Source of the DNA: an uncultured Chloroflexota bacterium
GTDB lineage: Bacteria > Chloroflexota > UBA11872 > UBA12225
Length of the DNA: 33,832 nucleotides
Assembly (NCBI GenBank): GCA_902805635.1
Contig: CADCTC010000193.1
Coordinates: forward strand, 1-33,832
Direction: 5' to 3'
Part shown: in pieces, positions 22,605-31,744 of the stretch
Position numbering within the stretch: position 1 is the first letter of the stretch
Layout: every line of letters begins with the position of its first letter
Made by a program: the position numbers and the translations under genes
The notes under the pieces: generated by a model
Database searches by the model: none
The model's input: the letters and a program-made list of their open reading frames with translations, nothing else
What the model was told of the DNA's origin: nothing

Positions 22605-23342
22605 TTGTTCACCGCCATTCGCTTTCTGCGCGCCGCGGCCGGGGAGTTCTTCTATGACCTGCCGCGCATGGTGCTGCTGAACCTCATCTGGTTCGTCGCC
22701 ACCATCCCCACGCTGTACATTGCCTTTGTCTGGTACCGGCTCACGATCGAAGGGGAGGGTGGCCGGCCGGCACTGCATGTGTGGCCCATCCCACTGATGG
22801 CGCTCACCTTTGCCCTCTCCGGTCCCGCCACCGCCGGTGTCTATTACGTCACCAACCGCCTCGCCAACGGGGAGCTGCTGGAGGTGCCCGGCGTCTTCGC
22901 CGGCTTCCGGCGCTTCTTCTGGCGCGGCTGGGGCCTTGCCCTCATCGATGCAACGGTGCTCGGCCTGCTGGTCCTGAACGTCGTCTTCTACTGGTACCTC
23001 GACCGCCCCGGCGTGCAGCTGCTCAGCGTCATCTTCGGCTCGCTGATCGGCATGTGGTACGCCGTGCAAGGCTATCTCTTTAGCCTGCTGGTGGAGATGG
23101 ACCAGTCGCTGCGTCTCGTGCTGCGCAACGCACTGTTCATTGCGGTAGACAACCTGGGCCTCACGCTGGGCGTCATGGTGGTGAACGCCGTCTTCCTGTT
23201 CTTTGCCGGCACGGCCTGGCCCGTGGCGCTCCCATTCGTCATCATGGCGCTCTCCTCCAGCGTCCACAACAAGACTGTGGTCGAAGCTGTCGCCCGCTAC
23301 CGTGAGCAGGGCCGCGTCTTCACCGACCAGCCAACAGGTTGA
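22605..23342 (+). CDS. YesL/DUF624 family membrane protein
   Basis: Inner-membrane protein of about 245 residues with five or six helices, including MVLLNLIWFVATIPTLYIAF, IPLMALTFALSGPATAGVYY and GLTLGVMVVNAVFLFFAGT. The short segment FAGFRRFFWRGWGLALIDATV is typical of the YesL/DUF624 family, which is often coded with carbohydrate-uptake ABC genes but has no established activity. The start is uncertain: TTG 22605 follows the GHMP kinase stop by 4 bp and lies just after GGTGAGGA; the next in-frame ATG (22669 region, in PRMVLLN) would remove the amphipathic N-terminal helix. Probably last gene of the galU-like operon. Confidence 0.75.
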   Translation: MFTAIRFLRAAAGEFFYDLPRMVLLNLIWFVATIPTLYIAFVWYRLTIEGEGGRPALHVWPIPLMALTFALSGPATAGVYYVTNRLANGELLEVPGVFAGFRRFFWRGWGLALIDATVLGLLVLNVVFYWYLDRPGVQLLSVIFGSLIGMWYAVQGYLFSLLVEMDQSLRLVLRNALFIAVDNLGLTLGVMVVNAVFLFFAGTAWPVALPFVIMALSSSVHNKTVVEAVARYREQGRVFTDQPTG

Positions 23343-23346
23343 GCGG

Positions 23347-23355
23347 TGATATACT
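23347..23355 (+). promoter_or_regulatory. Extended -10 promoter of the nusA operon
   Basis: TGATATACT is an extended -10 (TG, one base, TATACT, 5/6 to consensus) right after the DUF624 stop codon. No convincing -35 is seen, as expected for extended -10 promoters. Transcription from about 23362 would give a 118-base leader that contains the hairpin at 23405. Confidence 0.5.
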
Positions 23356-23404
23356 GAGCCAAGCAAGTAGTTCGATCCGGCGCCCCCAAAGCACGCGGTG
23401 AGAG

Positions 23405-23434
23405 AAGTGGGCTAGTCCCACTTTTCTTGTTGTT
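23405..23434 (+). terminator. Leader hairpin with U-rich tail before nusA (attenuator-like)
   Basis: AAGTGGG (23405-23411) pairs with CCCACTT (23417-23423) over a 5-base loop, and the following bases TTTTCTTGTTGTT are U-rich. This is an intrinsic-terminator shape. It lies downstream of the extended -10 and 47 bases before nusA, so it could be an attenuator for the operon or the terminator of the DUF624 transcript. A GTGGG/CCCAC hairpin of this sort is common ahead of rimP in other bacteria (from memory). Confidence 0.6.
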
Positions 23435-23480
23435 GGGACTTTAGGGAACGCCGGGTACTTTGGTTCGGCAGGAGGGCCAT

Positions 23481-24728
23481 ATGCGCAGCGATTTCGCGGC
23501 CTCCCTCGCGCAGCTCACCGCGGAGAAGGGTCTCCACAAGGATGAGCTGATCGAGATGGTGGAGGCGGCTATGGTGTCCGCCTACAAAAAAGACTTCGCC
23601 GGCAACGACGAGAAGACTATCGTCGTCCGCATGGACCCCGGCACCGGCAACCCGCGCGTCTTCGAGGTGTGGGATGTCGTGGCTAGCGCCGATGAGGTGG
23701 AAGATCCCAATCTCCAGCTCGCGCTGCCTGAGGCGCGCAAAATGAGCGCCGCTGCGGTGGTGGGCGAGAAGGTCGAGCGCGACGTCACGCCGCCCAACTT
23801 CGGGCGCATCGGCGCCCAGACCGCCAAGCAGGTCATCCTCCAGAAGATCCGCGAGGCGGAGCGCGACCACGTCTACGGCGAGTTCGTCGACCGCGAAGGC
23901 GACATCATCACCGGTGTGGTGCGGCGCATCGACCCGCGCGGCATGGTGCTGGAGACCGGCTCCGCCGGCAAGGCCGAGGCGCTGCTGCCGCCCACGGAGC
24001 AGGTCTCCTCAGAGCGTCACCGCATGGGCCAGCGCATCCGCGTCTACCTCATGGAGGTCAACCGCGCGCTCAAGGGACCCATGCTGATCGTCTCGCGCGC
24101 GCACCGTAACTTCGTGCGGCGCATGATGGAGCTGGAGATTCCGGAGATCTTCAACGGCGTCGTGGAGATCCGCGCCATCGCCCGCGAGCCGGGTAGTCGC
24201 TCCAAGGTGGCCGTCTGGTCGCGCCAGACCGGGCTCGACCCAGTGGGCGCGTGTGTCGGCCAGCGCGGCATGCGTATCCAGAACATCGTCAACGAGCTCT
24301 CCGGCGAGCGCATCGACATCATTCCCTGGAGCGAAGACACCGCCAAGTTCGTGGCGTCGGCGCTCAGCCCGGCGCGCGTGCTCAACGTGGAGCTCTACGA
24401 GGGCACCAAGACCGCTTCGGTGACGGTGCCGGATTCGCAGCTCTCGCTGGCGATCGGTAAGGAGGGGCAGAACGCCCGTCTTGCCGCCCGCTTGACCGGC
24501 TGGCGCGTGGACATCAAGAGCGACGCTTCACCGCGCGAAACGGTCCAGTCCGAGGGTCCTGAGGCCGAAGAAGACGAGCTCACACCGGACGGCGAAGCAA
24601 ATGCCACTGCCATGAACGGGGCTGCCGTCGATGGCGTTGCAAGTGATGCCGTCTCCACCGACGATGTGGCCGCCGATGGCGCAGCGCCGGCCGCCAGCCC
24701 GGCCCAGTCGCCGGTGTCTGCCGGATAA
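23481..24728 (+). CDS. nusA: Transcription termination/antitermination protein NusA
   Basis: RNA polymerase-binding elongation factor, 415 residues. ATG 23481 has AGGAGG at 23470-23475, 5 bases upstream; an in-frame TTG at 23460 is discarded. Domains: N-terminal polymerase-binding domain (1-125), S1 (about 132-205, starting [17 protein letters not shown]), KH1 with GQRGMRI and KH2 with [16 protein letters not shown]. The family core ends near residue 350; the remaining 65 residues are an acidic, Ala/Asp/Val-rich low-complexity tail (for example [19 protein letters not shown]). It heads the nusA-rnpM-infB-rbfA-nrnA operon. rimP, its usual upstream partner, is not here. Confidence 0.96.
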   Translation: MRSDFAASLAQLTAEKGLHKDELIEMVEAAMVSAYKKDFAGNDEKTIVVRMDPGTGNPRVFEVWDVVASADEVEDPNLQLALPEARKMSAAAVVGEKVERDVTPPNFGRIGAQTAKQVILQKIREAERDHVYGEFVDREGDIITGVVRRIDPRGMVLETGSAGKAEALLPPTEQVSSERHRMGQRIRVYLMEVNRALKGPMLIVSRAHRNFVRRMMELEIPEIFNGVVEIRAIAREPGSRSKVAVWSRQTGLDPVGACVGQRGMRIQNIVNELSGERIDIIPWSEDTAKFVASALSPARVLNVELYEGTKTASVTVPDSQLSLAIGKEGQNARLAARLTGWRVDIKSDASPRETVQSEGPEAEEDELTPDGEANATAMNGAAVDGVASDAVSTDDVAADGAAPAASPAQSPVSAG

Positions 24729-24730
24729 AC

Positions 24731-25153
24731 TTGCAGGAGCAACCGAGCCGGCCGGAGCAGCCGGCGCCCCCAGCCAGGCGGAAGCCGCGCAAGCCGGGGC
24801 CGCGCCCCCGGCGCGTGCCCCAGCGCACGTGCGTTGCCTGCCGCAAGACTGAGGGCAAGCGCCAGCTGGTGCGCGTGGTGCGCACGCCAGCGGGCGAGGT
24901 GGAGGTAGACCCTACCGGCAAGAAGAACGGCCGCGGCGCCTACCTGCACAGCGACCCGGCGTGCTGGGACAGCGCGCTCAAGCGCAAGTCGCTGCAGCAC
25001 GCGCTCAAGACCGACCTCACGGACGCGGACCGTGCGGCGCTGGTGACCTTCCGCGACACACTCGCGCCGTCCGACCCCGGCGACGCGGACCAGATCGGCA
25101 ATCAGAGCGCAGCCACACCGGCACGCGACAATGGAACAGCGGTTGCGCTGTAG
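24731..25153 (+). CDS. rnpM: YlxR/RnpM family protein
   Basis: Small basic nucleic-acid-binding protein found between nusA and infB; YlxR has been renamed RnpM as a modulator of RNase P. The family motif [12 protein letters not shown] is followed by [28 protein letters not shown] and a lysine-rich helix. The usual protein is about 90 residues; here a Pro/Arg-rich N-terminus of about 30 and a C-terminal tail of about 30 give 140. TTG 24731 lies 2 bp after the nusA stop and has no visible ribosome site; GTG 24816 just before the motif is the other candidate, so the N-terminus is uncertain. Between this gene and infB there is no ylxQ (L7Ae-like) gene. Confidence 0.85.
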   Translation: MQEQPSRPEQPAPPARRKPRKPGPRPRRVPQRTCVACRKTEGKRQLVRVVRTPAGEVEVDPTGKKNGRGAYLHSDPACWDSALKRKSLQHALKTDLTDADRAALVTFRDTLAPSDPGDADQIGNQSAATPARDNGTAVAL

Positions 25154-25177
25154 AGATGGAAAGTAGGAAACAGACGT

Positions 25178-27034
25178 ATGAGCAGATATGGTGGACGTGG
25201 CCGGCGACCCGGCCGGCGCCGGCGTCCGGTGCTCACCGAGCCGACGCTGACCAACACGTCGCGTGGCGCGGCAACCGCATCACGCGTCGTCACACTGCCA
25301 AAATCGGCCAGCGTGGCGGAGCTGGCCGAGCACCTTGGCGTGCAGCCGGCCAAGATCCAGACGGTGCTGCTCCATCACAAGATGGTCTCCACCATCAACA
25401 GCCAGCTGGACGACGAGACCTGTCGCATGGTGGCCGACGAGCTCGGTTTCGAGATCACCGAGTCTGACGCGGAGGAGACCAGCGAGGCGACCAAGACCGC
25501 CATGGAGCGGCACGTCCTCGACGAGGAAGAAGAGGACCTTGTCGTGCGCCCGCCCGTGGTCACCATCATGGGCCACGTGGACCACGGCAAAACCTCCCTG
25601 CTCGACGCCCTGCGTGAGACCCGCGTCGCCGAGGGAGAGGCCGGTGGCATCACGCAGCACATCGGCGCCTATCAGGTCGAGAAAGACGGTCGCGTTATCA
25701 CCTTCGTCGATACACCCGGCCACGCCGCCTTCACCCAGATGCGCGCGCGGGGCGCCCAGGTTACTGACGTCGCCGTCATCGTCGTCGCCGCGGATGACGG
25801 AGTCATGCCGCAGACGGTCGAGTCGATCTCGCACGCTCGCGCAGCCGGCGTCCCCTTCATCATCGCGCTGAACAAGGTAGACCGGCCCAACGCCAACCCC
25901 GACCGCGTACGCCAGCAGCTGTCCGAGCACAACGTGCTGGTCACCGGGTGGGGCGGCGACGTGGAGAACGTGGAAGTCTCCGCGCTGCAGGGGCTGGGGC
26001 TGGACGACCTGCTCGAGACGATCCTGCTCGTGACCGACCTGGAGGAGCCCAAGGCCAACCCCAACCGTCCCGCAGTGGGCGCGGTCGTCGAAGCGAAGCT
26101 CGACCGCAGCCGCGGGCCGGTGGCGACCGTGCTGGTGCAGAACGGCACGCTGAAGGTCGGCGACTTCGTCGTCGTGAACACTATCGCCGGTCGTGTGCGC
26201 GCTATGAACGACTGGCGCGGCGAACGCGTCACGGAAGCGGGCCCTTCTACTCCGGTGGAGGTGCTCGGCTTGGAAGCCGTGCCCGCCGCGGGTGACCGGC
26301 TGACCGCCGTGCCCAACGAGCGCACCATGCGGGCGCTGATCGAGGAGCGCACCGGCGTCACCGCCGACGGCCAGGGTGGTCGATTGAGCCTGGACGACAT
26401 CCTGGCGCAGATCCAAATGGGCGACACCAAGGAGCTCAACGTCATCCTCAAGGCCGACGTGCAGGGCTCTGTGGAAGCCATCCGCGGCGCGCTGGAGAAG
26501 GTCAACGACGCCGTGGCTGGCACCCAGGTGCGCGTCCTCTTCGACGCCGTGGGACCGCCCACCGATAATGACGTCAACCTGGCGCTCGCCTCCAAGGCAC
26601 TGGTCGTGGCGTTCAACGTCCGCACCGATAACACCGTCAAGGCCTACGCCGACAACCAGGGTGTGGAGATCCGCGAGTACCAGATCATCTACAACCTGCT
26701 GGACGAGATCGAGACCGCGCTGCGCGGCCTGATCGAGCCGCAGTTCCGTGAGGTCGTCTACGGGCACGCCGAGATCCGTGCCGTCTTCCGCTCCGGCAAG
26801 GGAGAGGCGATCATCGGTTGTTACGTCCGCGACGGCATCGTCCGCCGCGGCGCCAACGCCCGCATCGCGCGTGCGGGGCAGGTTATCTACAACGGCCGCG
26901 TCTCGTCACTGCGCCGCTTCAAGGAGGACGTGCGCGAGGTCGCGGGCGGCTACGAGTGCGGTATCGGCCTGGAGAACTTCCCAGAGCCGCGTGAAGGCGA
27001 CGTTATCGAAGTCTTCGGCCGCGAACGTGCCTAA
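25178..27034 (+). CDS. infB: Translation initiation factor IF-2
   Basis: GTPase that places initiator tRNA on the 30S subunit and promotes subunit joining. At 618 residues it is a short form: the N-terminal part is an Arg/Gly-rich leader plus one IF2-N-like domain ([20 protein letters not shown]), without the long acidic extension of enteric IF-2. G domain motifs: GHVDHGKT from residue 132, DTPGHAAF and NKVD. Domain II follows, then domains III and IV, ending [23 protein letters not shown] 25178 follows the spaced purine stretch TAGGAAA. The last codons overlap rbfA. Confidence 0.97.
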   Translation: MSRYGGRGRRPGRRRRPVLTEPTLTNTSRGAATASRVVTLPKSASVAELAEHLGVQPAKIQTVLLHHKMVSTINSQLDDETCRMVADELGFEITESDAEETSEATKTAMERHVLDEEEEDLVVRPPVVTIMGHVDHGKTSLLDALRETRVAEGEAGGITQHIGAYQVEKDGRVITFVDTPGHAAFTQMRARGAQVTDVAVIVVAADDGVMPQTVESISHARAAGVPFIIALNKVDRPNANPDRVRQQLSEHNVLVTGWGGDVENVEVSALQGLGLDDLLETILLVTDLEEPKANPNRPAVGAVVEAKLDRSRGPVATVLVQNGTLKVGDFVVVNTIAGRVRAMNDWRGERVTEAGPSTPVEVLGLEAVPAAGDRLTAVPNERTMRALIEERTGVTADGQGGRLSLDDILAQIQMGDTKELNVILKADVQGSVEAIRGALEKVNDAVAGTQVRVLFDAVGPPTDNDVNLALASKALVVAFNVRTDNTVKAYADNQGVEIREYQIIYNLLDEIETALRGLIEPQFREVVYGHAEIRAVFRSGKGEAIIGCYVRDGIVRRGANARIARAGQVIYNGRVSSLRRFKEDVREVAGGYECGIGLENFPEPREGDVIEVFGRERA

Positions 27035-27530
27035 CTCACGGCGCCGCGACCGGCTCGGCGCGCTGATCGAGGAGATCCTGAGTGACCTCATCCGCCAGAT
27101 GAAGGATCCGCGCGTCGCCGGGCTGGTCTCGGTGGCGCGCGTCCAGGTCACGCCCGACGCTAGCCTGGCGCGCGTCTTCATCTCCGTCATGGGCAGCGAC
27201 GAAGAGCGCCAGGGCACCATCCGCGCGCTCGAGCACGGTGCCGGTTTCCTCCGCTCCCAGCTCGGCCAGCAGCTCACCATTCGCCACGTCCCACAGCTCC
27301 AGTTCACGCTCGACCGCAGCATCGAACAAGGCGACCAGGTGCTGCACCTCATCAACCAGCTCGAGATACCTCCAGCGCCAACCAGCGCCGATGGAGCAAC
27401 GAGCGTGCTCCTGGACGACGATGAGGATGACGACGACGATGATGAAGACGATGAAGACCAGGACGGGGATAGCAGCAAAGTGACCATCAAGCCCACACCG
27501 CCGGGCGAGGGGCGGCGCCGTGGTCGCTGA
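27027..27530 (+). CDS. rbfA: Ribosome-binding factor A with acidic tail
   Basis: Late 30S maturation factor binding near helix 1 of 16S rRNA, here 167 residues. GTG 27027 overlaps the infB stop by 8 bp and gives the standard N-terminus [20 protein letters not shown]. The KH-type core includes DPRVAGLVSVARVQVTPDAS, RVFISVMG and LRSQLGQQLTIRHVPQLQF with FTLDRSIEQGDQV. The normal protein ends near residue 120. Here it runs on with a tail containing a near-continuous block of about 17 Asp and Glu residues (codons 27415-27470) and a basic end (GEGRRRGR). No in-frame start lies before it that improves the fit. Overlap with nrnA is 11 bp. Confidence 0.93.
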   Translation: MPNSRRRDRLGALIEEILSDLIRQMKDPRVAGLVSVARVQVTPDASLARVFISVMGSDEERQGTIRALEHGAGFLRSQLGQQLTIRHVPQLQFTLDRSIEQGDQVLHLINQLEIPPAPTSADGATSVLLDDDEDDDDDDEDDEDQDGDSSKVTIKPTPPGEGRRRGR

Positions 27531-28599
27531 GGCCCCTGCCCCCAGGCTTTCCGATCAGCGGGGCGTCGCCATCACCGAAGAACCGGCTCCAGTTCCGGCG
27601 ACGATTCCCGAGCCGGACTGGGACCACGCCGTCGAGCTCATCCACGGCGCAAATCGCGTCCTGCTCTGCTCCCACCGCAAGCCTGATGGCGACGCCATCG
27701 GATCACTCCTGGGCCTCGGCTGGACGCTCGAAGCGGCCGGCAAGCACGTCACGTTAGCCTGTGCCGACGCGCCTGCCAATGCCCTCGCGACACTGCCCGG
27801 TGCCGAGCGCATCGTGCAGGACCTTTCACCACTCTACACCGTAGGTGAGGCACCCCCCTGGGATCTCGCCATCGTCATGGACGCCTCTGGCCTTGACCGG
27901 CTTGGCTCGATCTACGAGAACAATCGGGACCTCTTCGCCGCCCTGCCGTTGATCGACGTCGACCACCACATTACGAACGACCGCTTCGGCATCGCCAATG
28001 TGGTAGATCCGACCGCCGCGTCGGCCACCGAAGTGCTCTCGCTGCTGATCGAGCGCCTCGGCTTGACGCCAAACGTGCCCGCTGCGACCTGCCTGATGGC
28101 GGGCCTGATGACCGACTCGCTCTCGTTTCAGACCGAGAGCACCACACCGCGCTCCATGCGCGTTGCCGCTCGGCTCCTGGAGGCCGGCGCGCCGGTCGCC
28201 AAACTGGCGTTCCAGCTCTTCCGCCAGCGCCCGCGCGGCAGCGCCCTCTTGTGGAGCAAAGCGCTGGGCACGCTCCAGTTCGCCGCCGGCGGCCGTATCG
28301 GCTGGTTGGAAGTGACGCGCGCTGCCATGGACGCGGCCGGCCCTGGCGCAGACAGCGGCGGCCTATCCGGATTTGCCGGCAGCATCACCGGCGTGGACGT
28401 GGGCTTTGTGCTGGAAGAGGGCCAAGACGGCAACATCTACGTCAGCCTACGTTCCGCCACCGTGGATGTCGCTCGCGTCGCGTCCGAATTCGGCGGAGGC
28501 GGCCATGTCCGCGCCGCCGGCTGCCACTTCGCCCCACCCGCCACCATCGCCGACGCGCGCGCTCAGCTGCTCCCGGCTATCGAGCGCGCGCTGGGGTAG
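27520..28599 (+). CDS. nrnA: DHH-family nanoRNase/pAp phosphatase (NrnA)
   Basis: Cytoplasmic hydrolase degrading very short RNA and 3'-phosphoadenosine 5'-phosphate, 359 residues. All DHH signatures are intact: SHRKPDGDAIGS, the second aspartate in VMDASGLDRLG, DHH in LIDVDHHITND, MTDSLSF, and the DHHA1 motif GGGGHVRAAG near the C-terminus. An N-terminal extension of about 30 residues is Pro/Ala-rich. GTG 27520 overlaps the rbfA stop by 11 bp, with GAGGGG upstream. Its place after rbfA is the standard one in Gram-positive-type operons, linking RNA turnover to ribosome assembly. The 3' end overlaps ribF tail-to-tail by 23 bp. Confidence 0.94.
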   Translation: MVAEAPAPRLSDQRGVAITEEPAPVPATIPEPDWDHAVELIHGANRVLLCSHRKPDGDAIGSLLGLGWTLEAAGKHVTLACADAPANALATLPGAERIVQDLSPLYTVGEAPPWDLAIVMDASGLDRLGSIYENNRDLFAALPLIDVDHHITNDRFGIANVVDPTAASATEVLSLLIERLGLTPNVPAATCLMAGLMTDSLSFQTESTTPRSMRVAARLLEAGAPVAKLAFQLFRQRPRGSALLWSKALGTLQFAAGGRIGWLEVTRAAMDAAGPGADSGGLSGFAGSITGVDVGFVLEEGQDGNIYVSLRSATVDVARVASEFGGGGHVRAAGCHFAPPATIADARAQLLPAIERALG

Positions 28600-29539
28600 C
28601 GCACAGCGCCTCCCGCGCCCGCTCTACGTCCTGCTTCATCTGGGCCACGAGCGCCTCAATATTCTCGAACCGCTCTTGCCCGCGCAGCCGTGCCACGAAG
28701 TGCAGGCGCAGGGTTTCGCCGTACAGGTTGCCCTCGAAGTCCAGTAGGTAGGCTTCCACCACGCGCCCTGCCCCGTCGAACGTGGGGCGCGTGCCGATGC
28801 TTACCGCAGCTGGGTGCCGGCTGGCATCAGCCGTAAACGGGCGCCGTTCCGCCCACGCGGCGTAGACGCCATCCGCCGGCACCGCAGCTTGCGCCCCCAC
28901 GTCCAGGTTCGCTGTCGGGAAGCCAAGCGTGCGGCCGACCTTCTCCCCTTCCACCACCACCCCCACTAGTGCCGGTGCGCGTCCCAGGCGCTCCGCGGCG
29001 GCCGAGACATCGCCGTCCACCAGAAGCCGGCGAATAGACGTGCTGTTCACCGGCGCGCCGCTCGCGGTCTCGATCGGCATGACCTCTTCCAACGTGAACC
29101 CGCGTTGCCGCCCGATCTCCGCCAGCACTTCCGGTGTGCCGGCCCGCCGCCGGCCGAGCGCGAACCCCGGCCCATGCACCAGATGACGCATTGTCACGTA
29201 CCGCGAGAGCGCGTCCACGAACTCTTCCGGACCGAGCTGCTGCAGAGCACCGTCGAAGCGCCAGACGATGAGCTGGTCGAAGGTATGCTCCGCCACCAGG
29301 TGCGCCTTCTCGTCGGTGGTGGTCAGCAGCGCCAGCGGCGCATCCGGCTGCAGCACCTGCCGTGGATGCGGATCGAACGTCACCACCACCGCCTGCGCCG
29401 TCATCTCTCCGGCGCGCTGGCGCACGCGGTCTAGCAAGAGCCCATGGCCCAGGTGCACCCCATCGAAGTTGCCGATGGTCACCACCGCCGGCGGCGGCAT
29501 CTCAGGCGCCGGGTCTTCAGGGATACGGGTCAGTTGCAT
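28577..29539 (-). CDS. ribF: Bifunctional riboflavin kinase/FAD synthetase
   Basis: Makes FMN and then FAD from riboflavin in the cytoplasm. From ATG 29539 the protein has 320 residues. N-terminal adenylyltransferase domain: TIGNFDGVHLGHGLLL, TFDPHPRQVL, GPGFALGRRRAGT and NSTSIRRLL. C-terminal kinase domain: GRTLGFPTANLD, ADGVYAAW, SIGTRPTFDG, FEGNLYGETLRLHFVARLRG. ATG 29539 is 8 bp after the truB stop; an in-frame GTG at 29581 would overlap truB and gives a poor N-terminus. Following truB is its usual position. Convergent with nrnA. Confidence 0.95.
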   Translation of the reverse strand: MQLTRIPEDPAPEMPPPAVVTIGNFDGVHLGHGLLLDRVRQRAGEMTAQAVVVTFDPHPRQVLQPDAPLALLTTTDEKAHLVAEHTFDQLIVWRFDGALQQLGPEEFVDALSRYVTMRHLVHGPGFALGRRRAGTPEVLAEIGRQRGFTLEEVMPIETASGAPVNSTSIRRLLVDGDVSAAAERLGRAPALVGVVVEGEKVGRTLGFPTANLDVGAQAAVPADGVYAAWAERRPFTADASRHPAAVSIGTRPTFDGAGRVVEAYLLDFEGNLYGETLRLHFVARLRGQERFENIEALVAQMKQDVERAREALCATPARAR

Positions 29540-29547
29540 GCAGTCGG

Positions 29548-30447
29548 TTACGCTGCCACGAGCACCTTTTCCGCCCGGCACACCATACCGTCACCCTGCG
29601 CCACACAGCGCACGATGGCAATCAGCTCGCCGCCAGGACCGGTCGCCCGCGCAAGTGTACCGGCCTGAAGTGCCTCCGACGCAGGAGCGGGGACCGCGAT
29701 GCCGTGCCCCAACCGTTCCACGGCCGCCGCCTCCAGCTGCACGACCGGCAAGTGTGCCACTGCCTCCGCCGGGTCGCGCGATACCTCGCGCCACCCTCCC
29801 GCCCGCAGCCGCTCCTCCAGCGCTTCGAGTGGAGTGGCGTCGCCGTCTCCAAACCACCCAACCCGCGTGCGCCTCAGTCCGGATAGGTGCGCCCCCGTCC
29901 CCAGCACCTGCCCCAGGTCATGCGCCAGGCTGCGTATGTAGGTCCCCTTGGAACACGCCACGTACACCGTTGCAACCGGCGCCTCCCACCCCTCCAGCTC
30001 GAGCCGAGTGATCTCCACCGTACGCAGCGGCGCTTCAACCGCCTGCCCCTTACGCGCCAGGTCGTACAGCCGCTTGCCACCCACGCTGATCGCCGAATAC
30101 GCCGGGGGCCGCTGCTCGATGGTTCCCCTGAATCCCGTCAGCGCCGCATCGATCCGTACTGCCGTCACCATCGACGCGTCTGCCCGCGCCGTCTCCTTCC
30201 CCTCGGCATCGTACGTGTCGGTCTCCACGCCAAACGTCACCTCGGCCCGGTACTCCTTGGCCGTCTCGGTGAGGTACTCGATCAGCCGCGTCGCCTTCCC
30301 CGCGGCGACCAGCAGCACGCCGGTTGCCATCGGGTCCAGCGTCCCCGCGTGCCCGATGCGCCGCTCCCCGGACGCGCGCCGCAGCCGCGCCACCACGTCA
30401 TGCGACGTTGGCCCCCGCGGCTTGTCGACGACGAAGAGCGCGTCTAT
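29548..30447 (-). CDS. truB: tRNA pseudouridine(55) synthase TruB with non-canonical start
   Basis: Makes pseudouridine 55 in the T-loop of tRNA. The protein resembles full-length TruB: VVDKPRGPTSHDVVARLRR, catalytic Asp38 in GHAGTLDPMATGVL, TAKEYRAEVTFG, RPPAYSAISVGGKRLYDLAR, YVACSKGTYIRSLAHDLG and a PUA-like C-terminus, 299 residues. In this frame no ATG, GTG, TTG or CTG exists between an upstream stop (inside tyrS) and the conserved VDKP block. The natural position for the start holds ATA (30447-30445), overlapping the tyrS TAG as ATAG, the geometry of an ATGA coupling. The first ordinary start, GTG 30396, would delete the N-terminal motif. I therefore place the start at ATA with reservation; sequence error is the alternative. 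Confidence 0.85.
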   Translation of the reverse strand: MDALFVVDKPRGPTSHDVVARLRRASGERRIGHAGTLDPMATGVLLVAAGKATRLIEYLTETAKEYRAEVTFGVETDTYDAEGKETARADASMVTAVRIDAALTGFRGTIEQRPPAYSAISVGGKRLYDLARKGQAVEAPLRTVEITRLELEGWEAPVATVYVACSKGTYIRSLAHDLGQVLGTGAHLSGLRRTRVGWFGDGDATPLEALEERLRAGGWREVSRDPAEAVAHLPVVQLEAAAVERLGHGIAVPAPASEALQAGTLARATGPGGELIAIVRCVAQGDGMVCRAEKVLVAA

Positions 30448-31727
30448 CGCGCCACCACACGTACGTAGCGCTTCTTGCCCGCGCGCAGCAGCAGTGCCCC
30501 TTGCAGCAGGTCCGCGCTAGTGACGGCACGTTGTTCCAGGCGCTCGTTGTTGAGGTACGCCCCGCCGCCATCTATCAGCCGGCGCGCGGCGCCCTTGGAG
30601 TCGGCCAGCCCGGCGTCCACCAGCAGGTCAGCCGCGGGCAGGCCCGCCTCCAGCCGCGCCGCCGGCATCTCTACCGTCGGCACCGCCTCGGACTCGGCCA
30701 CCTCGTCCAGCGACGCGCCGCCGAACAGTGCCCGCGCGCTCGCCTGCGCTTTGCGCGCCTCGTCCTCGCCGTGCGCCAGCGTCGTCGCCTCGAAGGCCAG
30801 GGTTTCCTTGGCGCGGCGCAGGCCGGCGCCAGGGTCAGTTGCGAGTGCCCGAACCTCATCCGCCGGCAGGAACGTGTACGTCATCAGCATGCGCTCGACC
30901 TGGCTGTCGTCGACGTTGACCCAGTGCTGGTAGTAGTCATACGGCGAGGTCTTGTCCGGGTCAAGCCACACCTGGCCGCTCGCCTGGGACTTGCCCATCT
31001 TCTGGCCGGACGCGTCGGAAACTAGCGGCCAGGTCAGCGCATACGCTTCGGCGCTCTCGCAACGCTTGATGAGGTTCGCGCCGGCCAGGACGTTCGACCA
31101 CTGGTCGCTGCCGCCGATCTGCAGCGTGCACCCATGGCGCCGGTACAGCTCCAAGAAGTCGTACGCCTGGAGCAATGCGTAGTTGAACTCCAGGAAGCTC
31201 AGGCCCGTTTCGAGACGCGTCTTGTACGTCTCCATGCGGAGCATCTCGTTGACCGAGAAGTAGCGTCCGTAGTCACGCAAGAACGCGATGTAGTTGAGCG
31301 CCAGCAGCCACTCGGCGTTGTCGACCATGATCGCGCCTCCGGGACCGAAATCCAGGAAACGTGAAAGCTGGCCCTTGATCGCCTGCGCGTTGGCGTCGAT
31401 CTCCTCGCGGGTCATGATGCGGCGCGCAGCGGTCTTGTCGGTCGGGTCGCCGATCATGGTCGTGCCGCCGCCCACCAGCGCCACGGGTCGCAGCCCGCAG
31501 CGCTGCAATCGCGCCATCGCCATGACGCCCACCAAGTGGCCAATGTGCAGCGAGTCTGCCGTTGGGTCGATACCGTGATAGAAGCTGATCTGACCGGCTG
31601 CAAGCTGCTGGCGCAGCCCGGCCTCATCCGAGCACTGATAGACCAGGCCACGCTCCTGCAGCACGTCGTAGGCGTTCCGCTGAGCCGCGTTCGCCTGTGC
31701 GTCGGTCGGTGCAGTCGCGATGGCCAT
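30444..31727 (-). CDS. tyrS: Tyrosyl-tRNA synthetase
   Basis: Class I aminoacyl-tRNA synthetase charging tRNA-Tyr, 427 residues from ATG 31727, with GAGGAAG just upstream. The HIGH motif is HIGH at 61-64 (in TADSLHIGHLVG), the KMSKS loop is KMGKS (243-247), and the tyrosine-site block QIGGSDQWSNVLAGANLI is complete. The C-terminal S4 domain ends LLLRAGKKRYVRVVAR. The form is the E. coli TyrS type (KFGKT group). Its stop TAG overlaps the proposed ATA start of truB. It follows the EF-G-like gene with a hairpin between. Confidence 0.97.
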   Translation of the reverse strand: MAIATAPTDAQANAAQRNAYDVLQERGLVYQCSDEAGLRQQLAAGQISFYHGIDPTADSLHIGHLVGVMAMARLQRCGLRPVALVGGGTTMIGDPTDKTAARRIMTREEIDANAQAIKGQLSRFLDFGPGGAIMVDNAEWLLALNYIAFLRDYGRYFSVNEMLRMETYKTRLETGLSFLEFNYALLQAYDFLELYRRHGCTLQIGGSDQWSNVLAGANLIKRCESAEAYALTWPLVSDASGQKMGKSQASGQVWLDPDKTSPYDYYQHWVNVDDSQVERMLMTYTFLPADEVRALATDPGAGLRRAKETLAFEATTLAHGEDEARKAQASARALFGGASLDEVAESEAVPTVEMPAARLEAGLPAADLLVDAGLADSKGAARRLIDGGGAYLNNERLEQRAVTSADLLQGALLLRAGKKRYVRVVAR

Positions 31728-31744
31728 GTGTCTTCCTCTGCTAT

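Noticed and set aside
22440-23366. 308-codon minus-strand frame opposite the DUF624 gene
   Set aside because: Antisense of a clear membrane protein; no motifs or ribosome site.
25280-26767. 495-codon minus-strand open frame opposite infB
   Set aside because: Composition (Val/His/Gln-rich) mirrors a highly conserved IF-2 gene with strong codon bias; no motifs.
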